Below are positions 16,060-25,076 of a stretch of 64,000 nucleotides of DNA, piece after piece. Source of the stretch: Actinomadura mexicana (lineage in GTDB: Bacteria; Actinomycetota; Actinomycetes; Streptosporangiales; Streptosporangiaceae); the NCBI RefSeq assembly GCF_900188105.1, contig NZ_FZNP01000024.1, positions 1 to 64,000 on the forward strand, in the 5' to 3' direction. The translations under genes were made by a program, and so were the position numbers. How positions within the stretch are numbered: position 1 is the stretch's first letter; each line of letters opens with the position of its first letter. The notes under the pieces were generated by a model. It saw nothing but the letters and a program-made list of their open reading frames with translations. It was not told the DNA's origin and did not search any database.

Positions 16060-16917
16060 GTGGATCGATCCCTACCCGGCGGGACGCGGGGCATCCTGCA
16101 CGCGCGGACGGGGCTGGAGCGCTTCGGGATCGAGCGGCTGGAACCGCCCGCCGGCCTCGCCCCGTTCGTCGCGAACTTCTGGGTGCTGCGCTGGGACCTG
16201 CGGGGACGGCCGCCGCACCGCCAGCGGGTCCTCACGCGACCGTCGGTCCACATGACGTTCACCAGCTACCTGACCGCGGGGACGACGCGGGCCCGGATCG
16301 CGGGCGTCGTGCGGGACGACTTCGTCGAGGAGATCCACGGTGAGGGGCGCGTGGTGGGGGCCGCCTTCCGGCCGGGCGGGTTCCGGCCGTTCATGGACGC
16401 GCCGGTGTCCACGCTGACCGGGCGGTTCCCGGGAGTGGACGAGGTCTTCGGCGACGAGGGCCTGACGCTCGCCCGGGAGGTCTTCGCCACCGCCGGCGCG
16501 CAGGAGGCGATCGGGCGGCTCGCGGCGTTCCTGACCGGCCGGAACCCCGAACCCGACCCGTCCGCGGTCAAGGCCGCCGCGGTCGTCGAGCGGATCGCGG
16601 CGTGGCCGGGCCTGGTGCGGGTCGACGAACTGGCCGCGGACGTCGGGCTGAGCGCGCGCAGCCTGCAGCGCCTGTTCCACGAGTACGTGGGCATCGGCCC
16701 GAAGTGGGTGATCCGGCGGTTCCGCATGCAGGAGGCCGCCGAGCGGGCCGCCTCCGGGACGGGGGGCGACTGGGCGGAACTGGCGGCCGAACTCGGCTAC
16801 GCCGACCAGGCGCACTTCACCCGCGACTTCACCGCCGCCGTGGGGACCTCGCCCGGGCGCTACGCGCGGGAGGCGGAGCAGGACGCGGAAGCGGGGCCTG
16901 GCAAAATCGACGGATGA
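16060..16917 (+). CDS. AraC-family transcriptional regulator
   Basis: The 285-residue protein has an N-terminal cupin-like sensor domain of the type with PPAGLAPFVANFWVLRWDL, and a C-terminal AraC double helix-turn-helix (about residues 170-275) including LAADVGLSARSLQRLFHEYVG and LAAELGYADQAHFTRDFTAAVG. The start is the GTG at 16060. Its stop codon overlaps the start of the NUDIX gene (ATGA), so the two are translationally coupled. The regulated genes are unknown; the adjacent DinB-like gene is a plausible target. Confidence 0.88.
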   Translation: MDRSLPGGTRGILHARTGLERFGIERLEPPAGLAPFVANFWVLRWDLRGRPPHRQRVLTRPSVHMTFTSYLTAGTTRARIAGVVRDDFVEEIHGEGRVVGAAFRPGGFRPFMDAPVSTLTGRFPGVDEVFGDEGLTLAREVFATAGAQEAIGRLAAFLTGRNPEPDPSAVKAAAVVERIAAWPGLVRVDELAADVGLSARSLQRLFHEYVGIGPKWVIRRFRMQEAAERAASGTGGDWAELAAELGYADQAHFTRDFTAAVGTSPGRYAREAEQDAEAGPGKIDG

Positions 16918-17552
16918 GCGCCCCCTCCCCCGGCCCCTTCGACGACCTCGCCGCGTTCCGGGCGCTCGCCGCCGGACGGCTCGGCTCGTTCGAGCACACG
17001 ACCGTCCCGGACGCGCCCGGCCTTCGCCGCGCCGGGGTCGTGCTGTGCGCGGTCGAGCACGACGGCGTCCCGTCGTTGATCCTCATCAAGCGCGCCTACC
17101 GGGGCCGGAACCCGGGCCAGTGGGGGCTGCCGGGCGGCGGCATGGAGGACGGCGAGACCCCCGAGCAGGCGGCGCTGCGCGAGCTGCACGAGGAGATCGG
17201 CGTGACCGCTGGTCCCGCCGACGTCCTCGGCAGGCTCGACGACTTCCCCGCCGCCTCGGGCTTCGCGATCACGCCGGTCGTGGTGGCGCTGGACGATCCG
17301 GGCCCCCTCGCGCCGAGCCCGGACGAGGTCCACTCCGTCCACCACACGAGCCTGCGCAAGCTCGCCGCCGACGACACCCCGGTGTGGGTCCCGCAGCCGG
17401 GCGGCGGGCGCCTGCTGCAGATGTGGCTCGGCCCCGAGTGGCGCGTCCACGCCCCGACCGGCGCGATGCTGTGGCAGTTCCGCGAGGTGGTGCTGCTGGG
17501 CCGGTCCGCCAGGGTCGCCGACTTCGCCCAGCCCGACTGGACGCGCCACTGA
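16914..17552 (+). CDS. NUDIX hydrolase
   Basis: The 212-residue protein has a complete Nudix box, G-x5-E-x7-REUxEExGU, read as GGMEDGE...REL-HEE-IGV (about residues 76-98), within the fold that hydrolyses nucleoside diphosphates linked to another moiety. Substrate is not readable. The ATG at 16914 overlaps the AraC stop by 4 bases. Confidence 0.9.
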   Translation: MSAPSPGPFDDLAAFRALAAGRLGSFEHTTVPDAPGLRRAGVVLCAVEHDGVPSLILIKRAYRGRNPGQWGLPGGGMEDGETPEQAALRELHEEIGVTAGPADVLGRLDDFPAASGFAITPVVVALDDPGPLAPSPDEVHSVHHTSLRKLAADDTPVWVPQPGGGRLLQMWLGPEWRVHAPTGAMLWQFREVVLLGRSARVADFAQPDWTRH

Positions 17553-17555
17553 GCG

Positions 17556-18317
17556 TCAGAACGTCCCGCCGTCCACGACGACGCGCTGCCCGGTCACATA
17601 GGACGCCGCGTCCGAGACGAGGAACCGGACCACGTCGGCGACCTCCTCGGGCGTGCACACGTGCCCGTAGGGGGACACGGCGTCCTGCTGCCGGATGTCC
17701 TCGATGCCGGCCGTGGCACGGACCAGCCGGCGCCCCATCTCGGTGTCCACCAGGCCGGGCGCGACGACGTTGACGTGCATGCCGTTGCCGCGCTCCTCCT
17801 TGGCGAGCACCTGGGCGAGCGCCTCCATCGCCGCCTTGCCCATCGCGTAGGGGCCGCCGAACGCCGGCATCATGTCCGTGGCGACGCTCGACACGAAGAC
17901 CAGGTCGCTGCGCCCGGCGCGCCGCATCAGCGGGATCAGCGCCTGGCTGAGGTGGTGCGGGCCGAACGCGTGCACGCGCATGACCCGCTCCAGCTCGGCC
18001 GGATCGGTGTCGGCGACGCTGTCGCCGCGGCTGGCGATCCCGGCGCTGTGCACGAGGATGTCCAGCTCCCCCAGCTCCGCCTCCACCTGCGCGGCCAGGG
18101 AACGGCACTGGTCGAGGTCGTCGACCGAGGCGCGGAACGCACGGCCCCGCGCCCCGGCGGCCTCGATGTCGGCGACCGTCTTGCGCGCGGCCTCGTCGTC
18201 GCGCCGGTAGGCGACGGCGACCCGGGCGCCGTCCGCGGCCAGCGCCAGGGCGATGGCCCGGCCGATCCCCCGGCTTCCTCCGGTGACCAGGGCCGTACGG
18301 CCGTCGAGAGAACTCAC
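17556..18317 (-). CDS. short-chain dehydrogenase/reductase
   Basis: The 253-residue classical SDR has the cofactor motif TGGSRGIG (residues about 13-20), the HSAG structural motif, and the catalytic Ser and Y-x3-K (SSVATDM... and PYAMGK). The C-terminus ends GQRVVVDGGTF, typical of FabG-like enzymes. Substrate is unknown. GTG start with AAGGAG 6 bases upstream. Convergent with the NUDIX gene, 3 bases apart. Confidence 0.92.
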   Translation of the reverse strand: MSSLDGRTALVTGGSRGIGRAIALALAADGARVAVAYRRDDEAARKTVADIEAAGARGRAFRASVDDLDQCRSLAAQVEAELGELDILVHSAGIASRGDSVADTDPAELERVMRVHAFGPHHLSQALIPLMRRAGRSDLVFVSSVATDMMPAFGGPYAMGKAAMEALAQVLAKEERGNGMHVNVVAPGLVDTEMGRRLVRATAGIEDIRQQDAVSPYGHVCTPEEVADVVRFLVSDAASYVTGQRVVVDGGTF

Positions 18318-18399
18318 GCGACACTCCTTCGCCGGGCTGCTTGCGGGGTACCATCCTGCCCTGCCGCGCGCCCCCGCCGTAAGCGGCCCCTGACACAGG

Positions 18400-19410
18400 C
18401 TAGCCCGCGAGTCCCGCCTCGATCAGGTAGTACGCGGTCTCGGGCAGCGGCCCGGTCAGCGAGACGACCGTGAGCCCCGCGCCGCCCAGCAGCTCCCGGA
18501 ACTCCGACTCGGTGCGTTCGCGCCCGCCGGTCGCCACGAGCATGTTGAGGTCGTTGTTGACGATGCCCGCCGAGCCCGGTGCGACCATCTCCGGCATGAC
18601 CTGCTCCAGCAGGAGCACCCGATCGTCCGGGCCCATCGCGGCCCGGCAGTTCCGCAGGATCGCGCCGGCCTTCTCGTCGTCCCAGTCATGGATGACGCTC
18701 TTGAGCACGTAGGCGCCGGCGCCTTCGGGAACGGCCTCGAAGAAGTCGCCCGGCACGATCTCGGCCCGGTCGGCCACGTCGGACAGGACGCCGGAGGCGG
18801 CGGCCAGGCCCGTCGGCAGGTCGAACAGGACGCCGCGCAGGCCGGGATCGGCCCGCAGGATCGCGGCGAGCAGCGTGCCGTCCCCGCCGCCGAGGTCGGC
18901 GACCGTCCCGTAGCGGCCGAAGTCGTGCGCCTCGATGACCGCCGGCGCGACGTCGCGGGTGTGCTCGGCCATCGCCCGGTTGAACGTCTCCGACAGCTCG
19001 GCGTCCGAGGCGAAGTACTCGAACGGCGTGCTGCCGGTCACCCGTTCCCACGCGTACTCGCCCGTGCGGACCGTCTCGGCCATGTCGCCCCACGTCCGCC
19101 ACACCTGCGGGCCGCAGAAGAGCCTGATCAGCGAGCGGATCGAGTCGGGGGCGTCCGCGCGCAGCCGCCGCCCCTCCGCGGTCAGCGCGAACAGGTCCGG
19201 CTCCTTCTGCTCGACGACGCCGAGGCCGGTGAGGCCGCGCAGCAGCCGGTGGAGGGACGGCGCGTGGGCGCCGGTCGCCCCCGCCAGTTCGGTGCTCGAT
19301 CTCGGCCTGTCATCGGTGAAGGCGTCGGCCAGCCCGATCTCGGTGGCCACGTGGATCATCTGTGCCGGCATGAACCCGAAGGCCAGGTCCATCAGTGGTG
19401 ATCTCGGCAT
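18400..19410 (-). CDS. SAM-dependent O-methyltransferase
   Basis: The 336-residue protein combines an N-terminal dimerisation/winged-helix domain (about residues 10-95) with a class I methyltransferase domain: VADLGGGDGTLLAAIL, LFDLPTGL, and the catalytic-histidine segment KSVIHDWDDEKAGAIL. This is the plant-type or hydroxyneurosporene-type small-molecule O-methyltransferase family, often found in secondary metabolism. No biosynthetic cluster surrounds it. GGAAGGGAG precedes the ATG at 19410. Confidence 0.9.
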   Translation of the reverse strand: MPRSPLMDLAFGFMPAQMIHVATEIGLADAFTDDRPRSSTELAGATGAHAPSLHRLLRGLTGLGVVEQKEPDLFALTAEGRRLRADAPDSIRSLIRLFCGPQVWRTWGDMAETVRTGEYAWERVTGSTPFEYFASDAELSETFNRAMAEHTRDVAPAVIEAHDFGRYGTVADLGGGDGTLLAAILRADPGLRGVLFDLPTGLAAASGVLSDVADRAEIVPGDFFEAVPEGAGAYVLKSVIHDWDDEKAGAILRNCRAAMGPDDRVLLLEQVMPEMVAPGSAGIVNNDLNMLVATGGRERTESEFRELLGGAGLTVVSLTGPLPETAYYLIEAGLAG

Positions 19411-19502
19411 TGTCGGCTCCCTTCCTTGCCCTCCCCGACGCTAGGGGGCCCTCGGAAGGGGCGTCTTGGACGAACGGAACCTCGGGCCGCCCGCGCCCGA
19501 GG

Positions 19503-20003
19503 TCACCCGGAGCGGGCGCGCAGCCAGGCCGCGGCGGCCTCGACGTGGTCGTCGGTCAGGCCGGTCAGCGGGTCGATCTCCACGAGCAGGTGGTCGGCGA
19601 CGTCCGGCTCCCCCGCGATGCACGCGGTGGCGTCCGGCTCGTCCTCGAACCAGACGAACGGCCGGCCCTCCGCCCACGCGGCCACGTGCCGGGCCTTCCA
19701 GGCGCCCAGCGTGCGGCCCTCCGTGATGCCGGGGAACCGCGGGATCGGCACGAACGGAAGTTCCGGAAGCCCGATGCGGGGAGCGATCCACTCGTTGGCG
19801 CTGTCGCACCAGTAGCTCGCCCAGGCCAGTTCGGCGCCGGTGGACTCGGCCAGGTCGAGCAGCGCCGCGCCGTGCCCGGGATAGAGCCACAGCTTGTACG
19901 TCATCCCGTTCGGGGAGCACTCGTGCCGCTGGAAGCCGCGATGCGGCCGCTCGAACGGGTTGAGCACTCCGTCAACGTCCAGCAGAACCACCGGCGACCC
20001 CAT
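19503..20003 (-). CDS. HAD-like hydrolase domain protein
   Basis: The product of about 166 residues begins MGSPVVLLDVDGVLNPF, the DxD motif I of HAD-superfamily phosphatases, and later has AWASYWCDSANEWIAP and VWFEDEPDA, which look like motifs II and IV of the small capless actinobacterial branch. Substrate is unknown. The ATG at 20003 puts motif I at the N-terminus; starts up to 20045 are open but lack ribosome-binding sites, as does this one. It is divergent from the glutamine amidotransferase gene. Confidence 0.7.
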   Translation of the reverse strand: MGSPVVLLDVDGVLNPFERPHRGFQRHECSPNGMTYKLWLYPGHGAALLDLAESTGAELAWASYWCDSANEWIAPRIGLPELPFVPIPRFPGITEGRTLGAWKARHVAAWAEGRPFVWFEDEPDATACIAGEPDVADHLLVEIDPLTGLTDDHVEAAAAWLRARSG

Positions 20004-20104
20004 ACACGGACCGTACGACATCCAGGGCCGCCCGTCGAAGGCCATTTGCCGTGCGCGTTACCGTGCGCGGTCTTAGGCCGCCGCCAGGCGGGCATCGTCC
20101 CCGT

Positions 20105-20959
20105 ATGTGCCGCCTGTTCGGGATGACCACGGGAGGACCCCGCGTCCGCGCCACGTTCTGGCTGCTGGACGCCCCCGACAGCCTGCGCTCCCAGAGCCGC
20201 CGCATGCCCGACGGGACGGGCCTCGGCTGGTTCTCGCTCGGAGGGGAGCCAGTCCGCGACCGCGCCCCCGTCGCCGCGTTCCAGGACGCCGACTTCAACT
20301 CCGAGGCGCGGCACGTGGTGTCGCACACCTTCGTCTCCCATGTCCGCTACGCCTCGACCGGCGCGCCCGACGTCCACAACTCCCACCCCTTCGTCATGGA
20401 CGACCGGCTGTTCGCCCACAACGGGGTGGTGCGGGGCGTCGACGTCCTCGACTCCTGGCTCACGGACGTGGACCGGGTACCGATCCAGGGGCAGACCGAC
20501 TCGGAGTTCGTGTTCGCCTACATCACGGCGGAGATCCGGCGGCAGGGCGACACGGCGTCCGGGCTGATCGCGGCCGTCCGGCGCATCGCCGCCGAGTTGC
20601 CGATCTTCGCGTTGAACATCCTGCTGGCCGAGTCGGGGCGGCTGTGGGCGCTGCGCTACCCGGACACCCACGAACTGTGGGTGACCACGCCGCGCCTGAC
20701 CGAGCCGGGCGCGCAGTGCCACCTCGGCGCGGGCCGCGAGGAGGGCCAGGTGAAGGTGTCCAGGCACAGGGAGCCGACGCCCGCGTGCGTCCTCGCCAGC
20801 GAGCGCCTGGACGACGATCCCGGCTGGCGGCTCCTCGACCCCGGCGAGCTGCTCATGCTGGACGGTTCGGAGGCGTCCTCGGCGTTCCCCTTCGACGCGC
20901 CCGCGCACCCGCTGACGGCCGCCGACCTGTCGGGGGCCGAGTCCACCTCGCAGGCGTGA
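20105..20959 (+). CDS. class II glutamine amidotransferase
   Basis: The 284-residue protein begins MCRLFG, so Cys2 becomes the N-terminal nucleophile of a class II (Ntn) glutaminase. It also has PDGTGLGWFS, FVSHVRYASTGAP and NSHPFVMDDRLFAHNG, matching the YafJ/EgtC-like branch. No synthetase domain is fused, so the ammonia acceptor or real gamma-glutamyl substrate is unknown. The longer open frame to 20051 is rejected because the nucleophile must be at position 2. A direct repeat CCGTGCGCG at 20049-20057 and 20061-20069 lies just upstream. Confidence 0.85.
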   Translation: MCRLFGMTTGGPRVRATFWLLDAPDSLRSQSRRMPDGTGLGWFSLGGEPVRDRAPVAAFQDADFNSEARHVVSHTFVSHVRYASTGAPDVHNSHPFVMDDRLFAHNGVVRGVDVLDSWLTDVDRVPIQGQTDSEFVFAYITAEIRRQGDTASGLIAAVRRIAAELPIFALNILLAESGRLWALRYPDTHELWVTTPRLTEPGAQCHLGAGREEGQVKVSRHREPTPACVLASERLDDDPGWRLLDPGELLMLDGSEASSAFPFDAPAHPLTAADLSGAESTSQA

Positions 20960-21016
20960 TCGACTGTCACACCCGGGACGTAGAGTGGACGGCCGAACCT
21001 GCCGAGGAGTCCCCGA

Positions 21017-21829
21017 ATGACGCATGAGCTCACGTTGATGGCCGTCCACGCCCACCCCGACGACGAAGTCCTGGGAACCGGCGGCCTACTGGCCCGCAGT
21101 GCGGCCGAGGGGGTCCGCACGGTCCTTGTCACCTGCACCAACGGCGAGCAGGGCGACGACTCCGGCGGTGTGAAGCCCGGCGAGCCCGGGCACGACGCCG
21201 AGGAGGTGGCGCGGCGGCGCCTGGCCGAGCTCCGCGAGTCGGCATCCCTGCTCGACATCGGCCACCTGGAGCTGCTCGGCTACCAGGACTCCGGCATGGA
21301 CGGCTGGTCCACCAACGACGACCCGGCGGCGTTCGCGAACATCCCGCCGGCGGAGTCCGCCGGGCGGCTCGCCGGGCTGATGGAGCGCTACCGGCCGCAG
21401 GTGGTCGTCACCTACGACGAGAACGGCGGCTACGGGCACCCCGACCACATCCAGGCCCACCGGATCGCGCTCGCCGCCGCCGAGCAGACCGGGATTCCCG
21501 ACAAGCTCTACTACACGGCCGTTCCGCGGTCGGGCATCAAGCAGTTGTTCGAGGCCGCCCGGGCCGCGGGCATGGACCTCGGTTTCGAGCCGCCCGAGGA
21601 CTTCGGCACCCCCGACGAGCTGATCACCAGCGCGCTCGACGTCTCCGCCCATTTCGAGGCCAAGCGCGACGCGCTGCTGGCGCACGCCAGCCAGGGCGAG
21701 AACATCTTCCTGCTGAAGCTGCCGGAGGAGATGCAGAAGGCGGCGTTCTCCTCGGAGGCGTTCATCCGGCACTTCAGCCGGGTCAAGGCACCGAGCCGGG
21801 AGGACGACCTGTTCGCGGGCCTCAGGTGA
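21017..21829 (+). CDS. PIG-L/LmbE-family deacetylase (mycothiol amidase-like)
   Basis: The 270-residue protein has the zinc site HAHPDDEVLGTGG (residues 11-23), VTCTNGEQGDD and GHPDHIQAHR (about 140-149). This family includes MshB and Mca of mycothiol metabolism; the length and the segment YTAVPRSG fit an Mca/MshB-like enzyme, but the general PIG-L assignment is safer. AGGAG lies before the ATG at 21017. Its 3' end overlaps the convergent ARPP-like gene by 8 bases. Confidence 0.88.
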   Translation: MTHELTLMAVHAHPDDEVLGTGGLLARSAAEGVRTVLVTCTNGEQGDDSGGVKPGEPGHDAEEVARRRLAELRESASLLDIGHLELLGYQDSGMDGWSTNDDPAAFANIPPAESAGRLAGLMERYRPQVVVTYDENGGYGHPDHIQAHRIALAAAEQTGIPDKLYYTAVPRSGIKQLFEAARAAGMDLGFEPPEDFGTPDELITSALDVSAHFEAKRDALLAHASQGENIFLLKLPEEMQKAAFSSEAFIRHFSRVKAPSREDDLFAGLR

Positions 21830-22964
21830 CGCGCCGCTGCGCCCGGAAGTGGTCGAGGACGTCCTGCCGCAGCAGGTAGCCGAAGCCGGCCCGTTCGAGG
21901 CGCAGCGCCAGGCCCGCGACGTCGGCGCCGAGGGCGGCGGCGGTGGCGCCCAGCCGCCAGTCGTGCTCGGCCAGCCGCCTGAGCAGGTACCCGCGCCTGA
22001 CCTGCGCCTCCGAAAGGCGGAACGTCTTGAGGTAGGCGACCTCGCCGTCCCCGGCGGTGATGGTCTCCCCGATGTGGTTCTCCCTGCCCAGCGCGAACGA
22101 GGGCAGGAACCGCACCAGCTCGAACCCGTGCAGCGACTGCACCGCCTGGCGCGACCCGTCCCCGTCGAGGAGCCGCCCGGCCATGACCTCGTCGTGGAAG
22201 GCGGCCCACTCCGCCTCGCGCATCTCCGCCGCGACGCGCAGGTCGCCCAGCGTCCTGACACCGGCGGGATCGATCGGCGCGGACAGGTCGCCCGCGGGGG
22301 CGCCCAGCAGGCCGTACATGTAGATCAGTTCCCCGAAGAGGTCCTCGACCAGCGTCGGGTGCAGAGCCCGGTAGTCGTCGGGGTGCGGCACGACGAACGC
22401 GCCGGCCAGGGCGTCGGCCACGTACACCAGGACGCCGCACTGCCCGGGATGGATCTCGAAGATCCGCAGCGCGTCCTCCAGGCCGCGCACCCGCCGGCCG
22501 AGGTAGGTCTCCTCGCACCGCGGCGACAGCCCGTGCGCGACCGCCCTGCGCGACCACTCCTCCCACGCGATCTCCGGGCCGCCGAAGTGCAGCGCCAGAT
22601 AGCCCTCGACGGCCAGGTGCAGGGGAAGGAAGCGGAGCCGGTCCTTCCCCGCCTTCCTGGCCATCCGCCGCGTGAACCGCACGGGCATGCGCGGCGGGGC
22701 GGCCCGCGTGTCGCGCTCCAGGAGGCGCGTCCCGTACGAGGCCGCCTGCGCCTGGTCGCCGTCGCTCCACGTCGCGACGAAGGCGTGGGGGACGAACGAG
22801 ACGTAGGCGGCGTCGCCCACGTCCACGACCGTCACCGGCTCCTCGAACACCTTCCGGTGCAACCGCAGGTGGGGCACGGGCTCGTCCCGGACGAGGGGGA
22901 CGAGCCTGATCGAGCCCCACACCTGCGCGGGCCGGGTCTCCAGCCCGTCCAGCGTGATCGTCAT
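21822..22964 (-). CDS. ARPP-like protein of unknown function
   Basis: The product of about 380 residues has no motif I can tie to a reaction. It begins MTITLDGLETRPAQVWGSIRLVPLVRDEPVPH and continues with beta-rich segments, then a helical C-terminal half including LHGFELVRFLPSFALGRENHIGE and AYLKTFRLSEAQVRRGYLLRRLAEHDWRL. From memory this resembles the proteins named for association with ADP-ribosylglycohydrolase and rhodanese-phosphatase genes (ARPP domains), seen in predicted RNA- or NAD-related conflict systems. The ATG at 22964 overlaps the stop of the upstream vWA gene (ATGA), so the two are coupled. The open frame extends to 23522 but only as a shadow of that gene. Confidence 0.6.
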   Translation of the reverse strand: MTITLDGLETRPAQVWGSIRLVPLVRDEPVPHLRLHRKVFEEPVTVVDVGDAAYVSFVPHAFVATWSDGDQAQAASYGTRLLERDTRAAPPRMPVRFTRRMARKAGKDRLRFLPLHLAVEGYLALHFGGPEIAWEEWSRRAVAHGLSPRCEETYLGRRVRGLEDALRIFEIHPGQCGVLVYVADALAGAFVVPHPDDYRALHPTLVEDLFGELIYMYGLLGAPAGDLSAPIDPAGVRTLGDLRVAAEMREAEWAAFHDEVMAGRLLDGDGSRQAVQSLHGFELVRFLPSFALGRENHIGETITAGDGEVAYLKTFRLSEAQVRRGYLLRRLAEHDWRLGATAAALGADVAGLALRLERAGFGYLLRQDVLDHFRAQRRVT

Positions 22965-24406
22965 GCGCGCTCCCCGAGGAAGCGGGCGGTCCGTTCGGAC
23001 AGGTGCGCCCGGAGCCTCGGCAGGCCGACCCGCCCCTCGGCGAACCGGGCCAGCTCGACCAGCGTCGGCAGGTCCTCGGCGTTCCGGACGCCCGCGGTCG
23101 GCACGCCCGGCGCCAGCCGCCGCACGTCGAAGTCGTCGGCGTCGTACACCGGGTTCAGGTGCACGATCATGACCCGCTGCCCCGGGGCGCGGCGGTGCCC
23201 GGGGTCCAGGCGCGTCCGCCAGACGCTCAGGACGTCCGCGGCCAGCCCCGGCGGCGCGTTGTCCCAGCCGTCGGAGACGATGAGGAGCCGCTCGGGGCCC
23301 GTCTCCAGCGCGTCGATGATCCGGTGGCCGAGCGGCGTCGGGCCGGACGGGTACACCAGCAGCTCGTCGGTGCGACCCGACGTCCACAGCGGCGTGTACT
23401 CCTTCGCGAGCGCCTCCAGCAGGTAGTGCGCGGCGAGCGCGACCGCCAGCGGGCGCCTGCGCTTCTCCCCCGAGCCCAGCGAGGAGTAGCTGTCGTCCAG
23501 CACGGCCGCGACCCGCCCCCATGAGCCGCGCGCGGCCCCGGCCGCACGCCGCGCGGCGGTGCGCAGCGCCTCGGACAGCTCGGCCCGCCGCCGGGCCCGG
23601 TCGTCCAGCGGCAAAGCCAGCACGTACGACGCGAGCCTCGTCAGCGGCATCTCGCCCAGGTCGGCCCGCACGGCCTCGACCTTCGCCTCCCGCGCGCTCT
23701 CCTGAAGGCGCAGCCGCTCCAGCCGCGTCATCCGGTGCTGGATCCGCTCCAGGAAGACCTCGCGCGGGATCTTGTGCTTGGCGGCGAACCCCTCAGCGAC
23801 CGTGTACGGAAGCTCGTAGATCGCGGCCTGCTCGTAGTGCGCCCGCCGCCACTGCTCGTAGAGGGGCGTCTGGAACGCCTTGACGCCGGACGGCGCGAAC
23901 AGGAACGCCGGCTGCTCGCCGCGGAGCCGCAGATGCGCGTGGCGCACCGCGTCCTTCACCGCCGTCCGGTACTTGACGGAGTCGAACGCCGGGTCTCGGC
24001 GTCCGGCCATCCAGTCGCGGATGATGGCGCGCGTCCGCCGGTTGTTCACGCCGAGCCGCCGCAGGTCGCGGAACAGCCGGTACACCCGCTGCGGCGGCAG
24101 CCTCTCCAGCCGCCGAGCGATCAGCCGCCCCTCGCCGCGCCGCCGCTCGACCCCCACGCCGCCCGCGCGCACCAGCAGATTGCGGATGATGATCGCCGCA
24201 TTGTGGTCGTTGACGTCCAGCGCGAGCACGGCCGCGTACATGTCGCGGTAGTTCTCCAGCATGTACTCGTGCAGGAACTCCAGGCTGAGCCGCTGCTCCC
24301 ACGGACCATGGTGGAACTCCCGCTGCCCGGTGGACGTGATCGCCGCGTTCACGAACATCAGCACGTCCTCGCACGCGACGAGGTCGGCGAACGTCTCGCT
24401 CATCAT
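22961..24406 (-). CDS. Ro60/TROVE-like helical protein with vWA domain
   Basis: The 481-residue protein has an alpha-helical N-terminal region (about 1-270) rich in Arg and Leu, with HEAT-like pairs such as AAVLALDVNDHNAAIIIRNLL and RVYRLFRDLRRLGVNNRRTR. A C-terminal von Willebrand A domain follows with a MIDAS-like DxSxS (LDDSYSSLG, about residue 310) and LLIVSDGWDN. Helical repeats plus vWA is the plan of bacterial Ro60 (Rsr) RNA-binding proteins, though I do not see a clear TROVE signature. The operon partner at 21822 supports an RNA-related conflict or quality-control role. The first two codons are both ATG (24406 and 24403). A strong dyad covers the start region. Confidence 0.6.
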   Translation of the reverse strand: MMSETFADLVACEDVLMFVNAAITSTGQREFHHGPWEQRLSLEFLHEYMLENYRDMYAAVLALDVNDHNAAIIIRNLLVRAGGVGVERRRGEGRLIARRLERLPPQRVYRLFRDLRRLGVNNRRTRAIIRDWMAGRRDPAFDSVKYRTAVKDAVRHAHLRLRGEQPAFLFAPSGVKAFQTPLYEQWRRAHYEQAAIYELPYTVAEGFAAKHKIPREVFLERIQHRMTRLERLRLQESAREAKVEAVRADLGEMPLTRLASYVLALPLDDRARRRAELSEALRTAARRAAGAARGSWGRVAAVLDDSYSSLGSGEKRRRPLAVALAAHYLLEALAKEYTPLWTSGRTDELLVYPSGPTPLGHRIIDALETGPERLLIVSDGWDNAPPGLAADVLSVWRTRLDPGHRRAPGQRVMIVHLNPVYDADDFDVRRLAPGVPTAGVRNAEDLPTLVELARFAEGRVGLPRLRAHLSERTARFLGERA

Positions 24407-24440
24407 TCCCCCGGTCGGTCAAGGCGCCGGCCGGGGAATG
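24404..24440 (-). promoter_or_regulatory. inverted repeat covering RBS and start of vWA gene
   Basis: CATTCCCC(C)GGTCGG at 24404-24418 pairs with CCGGCCGGGGAATG at 24427-24440, with one bulged C and one G-T pair, around an 8-base loop. In the leftward mRNA the 3' arm contains the only purine-rich ribosome-binding site and the first AUG, so folding would hide the start. It could instead be a protein operator. Confidence 0.6.
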
Positions 24441-24629
24441 GGGGCGCGAGCAGCGAAGCATCGCTTGAGAGGCAAGTTCCGGAAGTCGCACCGAAGTCCC
24501 GCGGCCGGCTCCCGCACCGTAGCACCACATTCTTCGCGAAGCCCTCGAGTATTCAGGGGTGTGAAGCGTCGTGTCCGATGACAGGCGTGGGCGCGGCCGC
24601 CGGGCTCCACCCCGGCCGAGGGCCGGGGA

Positions 24630-24992
24630 TCAGGGACGGTAGGTGCCGAAGTACCACTCGTTGCCGTCGGGGTCGCGGGCCGCGTAGTCGCGGGAGCCGT
24701 AGTCCTGGTCGGCCGGCTCGCGGAAGATCTCGGCGCCCGCGGCCTTGGCGCGGTCGTGGTGGGCGTCGGGGTCGTCGACGGCGACGTAGACGGCGGCCTT
24801 GGCCGTGGAGGCGGCCCCGAACATGATGAGGCCGGTGTCGTAGCGCATCTCGGCGTGGACGATGCCGCCCTCGTCGTCCTTGTGGACGTCCACGGGTTCG
24901 AAGCCGAAGGCACTCTCCAGCCACTCGAGCGTCCTGACCGGGTCTGTCGCCCGGATCAACGGGTAGAAGGTGCGGCGGATCTCGCTGGTCAT
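24630..24992 (-). CDS. VOC (glyoxalase-like) family protein
   Basis: The 120-residue protein has one vicinal-oxygen-chelate module pair: YPLIRATDPVRTLEWLESAFGFEP at the N-terminus and AARDPDGNEWYFGTY at the C-terminus. Proteins of this type are dioxygenases, isomerases or binding proteins; the substrate is unknown. It lies upstream of the vWA gene in the same direction, with a 220-base gap, so co-transcription is possible but not shown. GGAGG precedes the ATG. Confidence 0.85.
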   Translation of the reverse strand: MTSEIRRTFYPLIRATDPVRTLEWLESAFGFEPVDVHKDDEGGIVHAEMRYDTGLIMFGAASTAKAAVYVAVDDPDAHHDRAKAAGAEIFREPADQDYGSRDYAARDPDGNEWYFGTYRP

Positions 24993-25076
24993 GTCGTCCT
25001 CCCTGAGGTCTGGATGCCCAGTCTGCGGGAAGCGGATCCGCCCGTCTTGGACGAATGTGACCTGGGCTTTCGACGA

